Source of the DNA: Bacteroidales bacterium UBA6340
GTDB lineage: Bacteria; Bacteroidota; Bacteroidia; Bacteroidales; Paludibacteraceae
DNA length: 18,923 nt
Reading direction: 5' to 3'
Assembly (NCBI GenBank): GCA_002440265.1
Contig: DJSG01000012.1
Span: forward strand, 1 to 18,923
The notes under the pieces are model-generated. The model saw only the letters and a list, made by a program, of their open reading frames with translations, was not told the DNA's origin and made no database searches. The position numbers were made by a program, and so were the translations under genes. Below, piece by piece: positions 14,299-18,923 of this stretch. The stretch's first letter is position 1; each line of letters opens with the position of its first letter.

Positions 14299-15825
14299 TT
14301 AGTAGCCGGGGTTCTGCCGGAGGTTGGAGTTCTTGTCCAGCGCGGTCTGCGGGATAGGCATCAAGCGGTGCGCCTCTACAAACGGACGTGCCTGCGGCAG
14401 ACGTCCCTCGTCGCGGCTGTTGATGGTGTTCATCACGTCCATCAGTTTTCCGAAGCGGATGAGGTCGAAGAGACGCTGCCCCTCGAGTGCCAATTCCAGA
14501 CGGCGTTCGTGCAGAATAGCATCCAACATAGCGTCCGTGCTTGCCGTGGCATCGGTCTTCACGTCGCCGAGTTTGGCACGGTGGCGAATGTTATTGACAA
14601 GGTCAGCCGCACCACTCAGGTCGCCTTTGTGAGCGAGGGCCTCCGCTTTGAGCAGCATCAGGTCGGCACCGCGCAATTTGATGACACTATTGTATGCTGA
14701 GCGGCACTTGTACATAAACGGATAGTGGTCAGCGGGATAGTAGTTGCTCCATGCGCAATCGTAATAGACGATGGTCTGGTTCATACGCAGGGTGTCGCCC
14801 TCTGCCTCGAAAGCAGCGATGAGGTCGCGGCTCGGAGTAATCCATTTAGCCCACGAGAACGACTCGTCCCAGTTCGACAGGTTGCGTCCGAACATCCACG
14901 TGCACCAGTTGCCGCTACCTGCCTGGTATTGCATTTCGAGGATAGTCTCGCGCGAGTTGCGCAGTTTGGCATCGCCCCCTGCACCGTTGTCGCCCGTGCC
15001 CGGGACATACGACCACAGGTCGGCGAAGTTGGGTTCCAACGTGATACCATCGGCAAAAACAAGGTCGCAGTACTCCACTACCTTGTCCCACTCACCCAAC
15101 TCGGCATAGAGTTTTGCCAAGAGAGCGTAGGCAACGGTCTTGCTCAGGCGGGTCTTGTCCGCATTGTCAATAGCGGGGGCATACGGTATGGCCTCTGTGA
15201 GGTCCTTGATGACTTGTTGGTATGCCGAGTCCTGTGTTACGGGCTTCGGGAAATAGATAGGATAGACCTCCTCGATGTTGTCTGCCGTGATGTCGGGGGC
15301 TTCGGTGAGGTTGAGCGGGATATTGCCGAACCAGTGCGCAAGGTCGAAGAGCATCATTCCGCGGAATATCTTTGCCTCGGCTTTCCACTGGTTGCGCTCC
15401 TCCTGACTGAAAGCAGGGTCGGGTACCTTGTCGATATTTGTGATGACCACATTGGCCTGTGCAATGTCGTTGAGATAGCCGTCCCAGTCGCGGGCAATAT
15501 CCGAGTTGGACGCATCAAGGGCGTTGGTCTCCACAGGCACCACCTCTGCACCTGTTGTGCCGGCATACGCATTATCCGTACGGGCTTCGCCGAAGAGCAG
15601 GTAATCCACATACCAATACTCCTGATTGTCTCTCATTCGAGTATAGAGAGTCTGATATACTGCTTGAATGGCCGCACGGTCTTTGAATTTGACACGTGTG
15701 GTGTCGGTGTTTGACGAACCGAGGTTCAACTCCGACTGGTCGGAGATGGGTTCGATATTGAGGTCGCACCCCGTTATGGTCAGCGATGCGAGGGCTATAC
15801 CTATTATATATATGTACTTTTTCAT
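14299..15825 (-). CDS. SusD/RagB-family outer-membrane lipoprotein
   Basis: The lid protein of the SusCD importer, 508 residues, anchored at Cys20 (lipobox TITGC). The N-terminal SusD-like helical region (about 45-215) includes DRAAIQAVYQTLYTRM and EAKIFRGMMLFDLAHWFGNIPL. The C-terminal RagB/SusD region contains LRGADLMLLKAEALAHKG, LVNNIRHRAKLG, ILHERRLELALEGQRLFDLIRFGKL and the family ending IPQTALDKNSNLRQNPGY. Length and ending are normal for the family. The start is an ATG 15 bp after the end of the susC-like gene, so the pair is co-transcribed. SusD itself looks intact, unlike its partner. Glycan specificity cannot be read from the sequence. Confidence 0.95.
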   Translation of the reverse strand: MKKYIYIIGIALASLTITGCDLNIEPISDQSELNLGSSNTDTTRVKFKDRAAIQAVYQTLYTRMRDNQEYWYVDYLLFGEARTDNAYAGTTGAEVVPVETNALDASNSDIARDWDGYLNDIAQANVVITNIDKVPDPAFSQEERNQWKAEAKIFRGMMLFDLAHWFGNIPLNLTEAPDITADNIEEVYPIYFPKPVTQDSAYQQVIKDLTEAIPYAPAIDNADKTRLSKTVAYALLAKLYAELGEWDKVVEYCDLVFADGITLEPNFADLWSYVPGTGDNGAGGDAKLRNSRETILEMQYQAGSGNWCTWMFGRNLSNWDESFSWAKWITPSRDLIAAFEAEGDTLRMNQTIVYYDCAWSNYYPADHYPFMYKCRSAYNSVIKLRGADLMLLKAEALAHKGDLSGAADLVNNIRHRAKLGDVKTDATASTDAMLDAILHERRLELALEGQRLFDLIRFGKLMDVMNTINSRDEGRLPQARPFVEAHRLMPIPQTALDKNSNLRQNPGY

Positions 15826-15840
15826 ATTGTTGGTCTCCTG

Positions 15841-17889
15841 TTAGAATTCGATGTTAATACCGAGTACGAAACTGCGGGTCTGCGGATAGGTACCGTAGTC
15901 AAGCCCCTGCACCGTACCCGAGTTGCCGTTTTGGTTCACTTCGGGGTCCATACCGAGGTAGCGCGTGAGCGTGAGCAGGTTCTGCGCCGAGAAATAGGGT
16001 TGCAGACGGCTCATGCCAATCTTCTGCATCCATTTGCCGGAGAACTCATAGCCGATTGTCAGGTCTTTGAGGCGGATATACGAACCGTCCTCCACAAAGT
16101 AGTCGCTCACTTTCATATCGAAGCCCGCCTTCGGGATAGAGGTCTCCATACCCGGACGACGCCAGCGGTCGAGTACGCGAACCGACTGGTTCTTGGCATC
16201 GTACATACCCTCGGTTTCAATACGGCTGGCATTGAAGATATCGTTACCATACGAGCCTTGGAGCAGGAAACTGATGCTTACGCCATAGAAACGGAACGTG
16301 TTGGTCATACCGAAAGTGAAGTCGGGGTTCGGGTCGCCGATATAGGTACGGTCAGCAGCCGTTACCTCGCCATCGCCGTTTACATCCAGATAGATGAGTT
16401 CGCCCGTCTCTGGGTCAACCCCACCCGTCTTGTAGCCATAGAAAGACCCGAGCGGCATACCGGGTGTATTGCGCACGCAGTAGTCAGCCAGCACATCGGT
16501 CACCTTGGCATCATAGTACACCTGACTGGTAGCCAGTTTGTCAAGACGGTTCTTGTTATGCGAGATGTTGAATTGGGTATCCCATTTGAAGTTCTTGCGC
16601 ACGAAGTTGTGCGAGGTAAAAGAGAACTCCACACCCGTGTTGGTCATCTCGCCCTCATTGCGCTGTATCGACGATACGGCAGCCGAACCGGCAGGCAGAG
16701 TAACCCACATCAGCATATTGGTGGTCTTCTTGTAGTACCAATCGAAGTTGATAGTCAATCGGTTATGTAGCATCGTCCAGTCCAAACCGACGTTGGTCTG
16801 CGAGGTGGTCTCCCACGTGAGGTCGGTATTGCGGAGCGAAGCCTGGCTATAGGTCGGTACAGCGTGTTCCTTACCTGTCTCCCACCAGTTCTGGCGGTTG
16901 ATGTTGTAACGCTCGAGGTAGGCATAGTCGCCGATGCCAGCCTGGTTACCGGTCTGTCCCCAGCCGCCGCGGATCTTCAGGTCGTCAATCCATGTAACGT
17001 CCTTCATAAATTCCTCGCCCGAGATACGCCATGCCGCACTTGCCGATGGGAAATAGCCCCAGCGGTGTCCGGGTGCAAGTTTCGACGAACCGTCCGCACG
17101 GAAGTTAACGGACAAGAGGTAACGCGAATCGTAGTTGTAACTGACCCGCGCGAAAGCCGACATAATCGCCCACTCGCTGGCGGTAGTAGTGGTGGCACTC
17201 GGGTCAATCTTGTTGGCGGCATTCAGCGTCTCAATCGTACCGTCGGCATAGTGGCTGCCTTGGATATTGGAGTAGGTGTACATCGAATGGGTGTACGACG
17301 AGCCGAGCATCACATCCAGATTATTCTTGCCAAGTTGGGTGTTGTAACTCAGCACGTTATCCCATACCGTCACGAGGTCGGACGTGCGGCGGTCGGTGCC
17401 TTCGCCGTACTGGTTGCGCCCCCACGAAGTCTTGTCGGGGTCGAGGAACGAGGTGAAGTTCACCATCTTCAGGTCTTCCGTGAAGGTGGTTGTGAACTTC
17501 AGCGAATGTGTGTAGTTGTCGGAACGATTGAACTTCTTGGTATCGTAGAGGGTGAAGATGCCCTTGCCGCTGGCCACCATACGGTGCTGCTTATCGTGCT
17601 GATTCTTATAGCGTTCGATATTCTCCAGCGGGTGCGTGATATTGCTCACGCCATAGAAGTTGGTATAGTAATGGTTCGGGTTCTCGGGGTCGTAAATCGG
17701 CGCGTAGGTCGGCGTGTTGATAACCGACAATACCAGTCCGCCGCGGTTGGCACCCGTACCCGAGGAGATGGTGCCTTCGTTGTCGCTGTAGGCGTAGGCT
17801 ACGTTTCCGCCCACGTTCAGCCACTTGGTAATTTCCGCATCAAGCGCGGTGCGGAAGTTGTAACGTGCGAACTTGGTCGTTTGAATCAC
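15841..17889 (-). CDS. SusC-like TonB-dependent receptor, C-terminal barrel part (frameshifted)
   Basis: 682 codons encode most of the beta-barrel of a SusC/RagA receptor, ending in the family's C-terminal aromatic strand (TRSFVLGINIEF). Typical pieces include YLLSVNFRADGSSKLAPGHRWG, FPSASAAWRISGEEFMKD, LKIRGGWGQTGN and FYGYKTGGVDPETG. It lacks any signal peptide, plug or TonB box; these are in the other reading frame immediately upstream. The frame opens with GTG at 17889, which overlaps the upstream TGA (GTGA). With one extra G in the adjoining seven-G run, the two parts fuse into one 1001-residue protein with an uninterrupted family match (NEGGVIQTT). On its own this fragment is not expected to be exported or functional. 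Confidence 0.88.
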   Translation of the reverse strand: MIQTTKFARYNFRTALDAEITKWLNVGGNVAYAYSDNEGTISSGTGANRGGLVLSVINTPTYAPIYDPENPNHYYTNFYGVSNITHPLENIERYKNQHDKQHRMVASGKGIFTLYDTKKFNRSDNYTHSLKFTTTFTEDLKMVNFTSFLDPDKTSWGRNQYGEGTDRRTSDLVTVWDNVLSYNTQLGKNNLDVMLGSSYTHSMYTYSNIQGSHYADGTIETLNAANKIDPSATTTTASEWAIMSAFARVSYNYDSRYLLSVNFRADGSSKLAPGHRWGYFPSASAAWRISGEEFMKDVTWIDDLKIRGGWGQTGNQAGIGDYAYLERYNINRQNWWETGKEHAVPTYSQASLRNTDLTWETTSQTNVGLDWTMLHNRLTINFDWYYKKTTNMLMWVTLPAGSAAVSSIQRNEGEMTNTGVEFSFTSHNFVRKNFKWDTQFNISHNKNRLDKLATSQVYYDAKVTDVLADYCVRNTPGMPLGSFYGYKTGGVDPETGELIYLDVNGDGEVTAADRTYIGDPNPDFTFGMTNTFRFYGVSISFLLQGSYGNDIFNASRIETEGMYDAKNQSVRVLDRWRRPGMETSIPKAGFDMKVSDYFVEDGSYIRLKDLTIGYEFSGKWMQKIGMSRLQPYFSAQNLLTLTRYLGMDPEVNQNGNSGTVQGLDYGTYPQTRSFVLGINIEF

Positions 17890-18845
17890 CCCCCCTCATT
17901 CGCATATCCGCCCGACATATAGTAATTCACCTTGTCGGTGCTGCCATTGACGGAGACTTGGTAGTTCTGTGTAGAACCGGTTTTGTAGGTCTCATCAAAC
18001 CAGTTGGTCTCGTCTTTCAAGCCGTCGGGCAGCACCACCGTCGAACCGAGGTCGGCGAGGTACTCCTTGTATTGCTCATAGTTCAGGCTCTCCATACGGT
18101 TGGTAACCTGCGTCCAACCGCCGTACATCGAGAATGACACATGCATCTTCTCTTTGCTCTGGCTGCCCGCTTTGGTGGTAATCATAATCACACCGTTTGC
18201 TGCACGCGAACCATAGATGGCTGCGGAAGAGGCGTCCTTGAGGATTTGCATGGACTCAATGTCATTCGGTGCCAGAAAATCGATATTGGTCATCGGCACC
18301 CCGTCCACCACATAGAGCGGGTCGTTGCTGGCGTTCATAGATGTGGTACCGCGCACGCGCACGACCATACCGGCACCCGGCTGACCGTTGGGCTTTACCA
18401 CGGTCACACCCGCCGCCTTACCTTGCATCACTTGTGCGGCACTCGTGATGGGCAGTTTCTCGATGTCTTCGGTCGAAACCGACGAGATGGCGGTCGTTAC
18501 ATCTCGTTTCTTCTGGGTTCCGTAACCGATAACCACCACCTCATCCAATGATTCGGTGTCGTCCGACATGGTGATGTTCACTGTCGTCTGCCCTTGCAGG
18601 GAGACTTCTAACGTCTTCATACCCACATAACTGACCACGAGAGTCGCTTGGGCATCGGTTACACTGAGACTGAAAGCACCATCGAAATCCGTAATGGTGC
18701 CATTGGTCGTACCTTTTTGCTGGATACTCGCACCAATGACAGGCTCATGTTGGCTGTCGCTCACTTTTCCTGTGATGGTCACTTGCGCAAGCATAGTACC
18801 GCAACACAAGAACAGCAAGACCATGGAGTGAAAGATTCTGTTCAT
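17886..18845 (-). CDS. SusC-like TonB-dependent receptor, N-terminal part (frameshifted)
   Basis: 319 codons encode a signal peptide (1-21, cleavage after LAQ), a carboxypeptidase-regulatory-like domain (22-95, VTITGKVSDSQHEPVIGASI), a TonB-box-like segment (DEVVVIGYGTQ, 101-111), the plug domain (112-225, with PLYVVDGVP and ASSAAIYGSRAANGVIMITTK), and the first barrel strands. Translation then stops at TGA (17886) right after a run of seven G. The ATG at 18845 is chosen because a classical signal peptide begins there; in-frame codons upstream lie across the promoter. The stop is a frameshift, not a natural end: SusC proteins are about 1000 residues, and the rest follows in another frame. Causes could be assembly error, a true mutation or slippage-based on/off switching. 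Confidence 0.9.
   Translation of the reverse strand: MNRIFHSMVLLFLCCGTMLAQVTITGKVSDSQHEPVIGASIQQKGTTNGTITDFDGAFSLSVTDAQATLVVSYVGMKTLEVSLQGQTTVNITMSDDTESLDEVVVIGYGTQKKRDVTTAISSVSTEDIEKLPITSAAQVMQGKAAGVTVVKPNGQPGAGMVVRVRGTTSMNASNDPLYVVDGVPMTNIDFLAPNDIESMQILKDASSAAIYGSRAANGVIMITTKAGSQSKEKMHVSFSMYGGWTQVTNRMESLNYEQYKEYLADLGSTVVLPDGLKDETNWFDETYKTGSTQNYQVSVNGSTDKVNYYMSGGYANEGG
17889..17895 (-). repeat. Seven-G homopolymer at the SusC frameshift point
   Basis: On the minus strand AAT-GA is followed by seven G and then TGATT. Seven G give N-E-G-G-stop; eight give N-E-G-G-V-I-Q-T-T, continuing the receptor in frame and matching the E-x-G-V-I pattern of this barrel turn in SusC proteins. Five G would also restore frame with one residue fewer. 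Such runs are prone to replication slippage and to sequencing miscounts. Confidence 0.85.
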
Positions 18846-18872
18846 ACTTTTCGCGTTTGAAATTAACATTTG

Positions 18873-18903
18873 CAAAGTTACACACAGAATCACTGTTTGT
18901 CAA
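18873..18903 (-). promoter_or_regulatory. Bacteroidetes-type promoter for the SusC-led operon
   Basis: On the minus strand TTG (18901-18903, within CTTGACA) is followed after exactly 20 bp by TAACTTTG (18873-18880). The ATG of the susC-like gene is 27 bp past the -7 element. The strong consensus match suggests a sigma-ABfr promoter; the activator site, if any, would lie beyond the window edge. Confidence 0.75.
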
Positions 18904-18923
18904 GTGCCAAGTGGGCGTAAAGT

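Noticed and set aside
16864..17922. 352-codon and 279-codon plus-strand frames opposite the SusC gene
   Set aside because: Both are shadows of the well-matched SusC barrel; their products are Val/His/Arg-rich with no recognisable domain.
15841..18845. SusC pair as two separate receptors
   Set aside because: One part has only signal, regulatory domain and plug, the other only the barrel; they join exactly at the G run, so they are one gene.

Overview
The window looks like a chromosome segment from a member of the Bacteroidales. It has a SusC/SusD pair with further surface lipoproteins and glycoside hydrolases, a DUF6377-type membrane regulator, and three promoters that match the Bacteroidetes primary sigma consensus (TTG, 20 bp, TAnnTTTG). 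Starts lack strong Shine-Dalgarno sites. I cannot name the genus from sequence alone.

Region 1 (about 1-4780, minus strand) is a housekeeping operon, read right to left: cytidine deaminase, an LptF/LptG-type permease, bifunctional RibBA for riboflavin synthesis, and an exported protein with a low-complexity Ser/Arg tail. The genes overlap or nearly touch. A promoter lies before cdd, and a strong hairpin with a T-rich tail closes the unit at about 57-93.

Region 2 (4718-5265) is a 548-bp divergent intergenic stretch. It holds two outward promoters, a short 11-bp-period repeat array, a GC-rich block of competing hairpins, and dyads overlapping the rightward promoter.

Region 3 (5266-18845) is a polysaccharide utilization locus. 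On the minus strand, from 18845 leftwards, it runs: susC-like, susD-like, a surface glycan-binding lipoprotein, a GH30 lipoprotein, an SGNH-hydrolase lipoprotein, a three-module secreted binding protein, and a GH3 enzyme. A DUF6377 regulator on the plus strand points at the GH3 gene and overlaps its end by 11 bp. SusC + SusD + SGBP + GH30 + GH3 is, from memory, the set of the Bacteroides thetaiotaomicron 1,6-beta-glucan (pustulan, fungal wall) locus around BT3310-BT3314, so I infer a beta-glucan target. In that model the GH30 enzyme cuts the polymer at the surface, SusCD and the binding proteins capture and import oligosaccharides, and GH3 releases glucose. The SGNH protein and the three-module protein are additions to that core.

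The most notable points are these. The susC-like gene is split by a one-base shift inside a run of seven G, and an eighth G would restore a 1001-residue receptor. Two intergenic regions carry related, degenerate 11-bp-period repeats. The three-module protein has a plain signal peptide and a short C-terminal tail resembling a type IX secretion sorting tail, unlike its lipoprotein neighbours.
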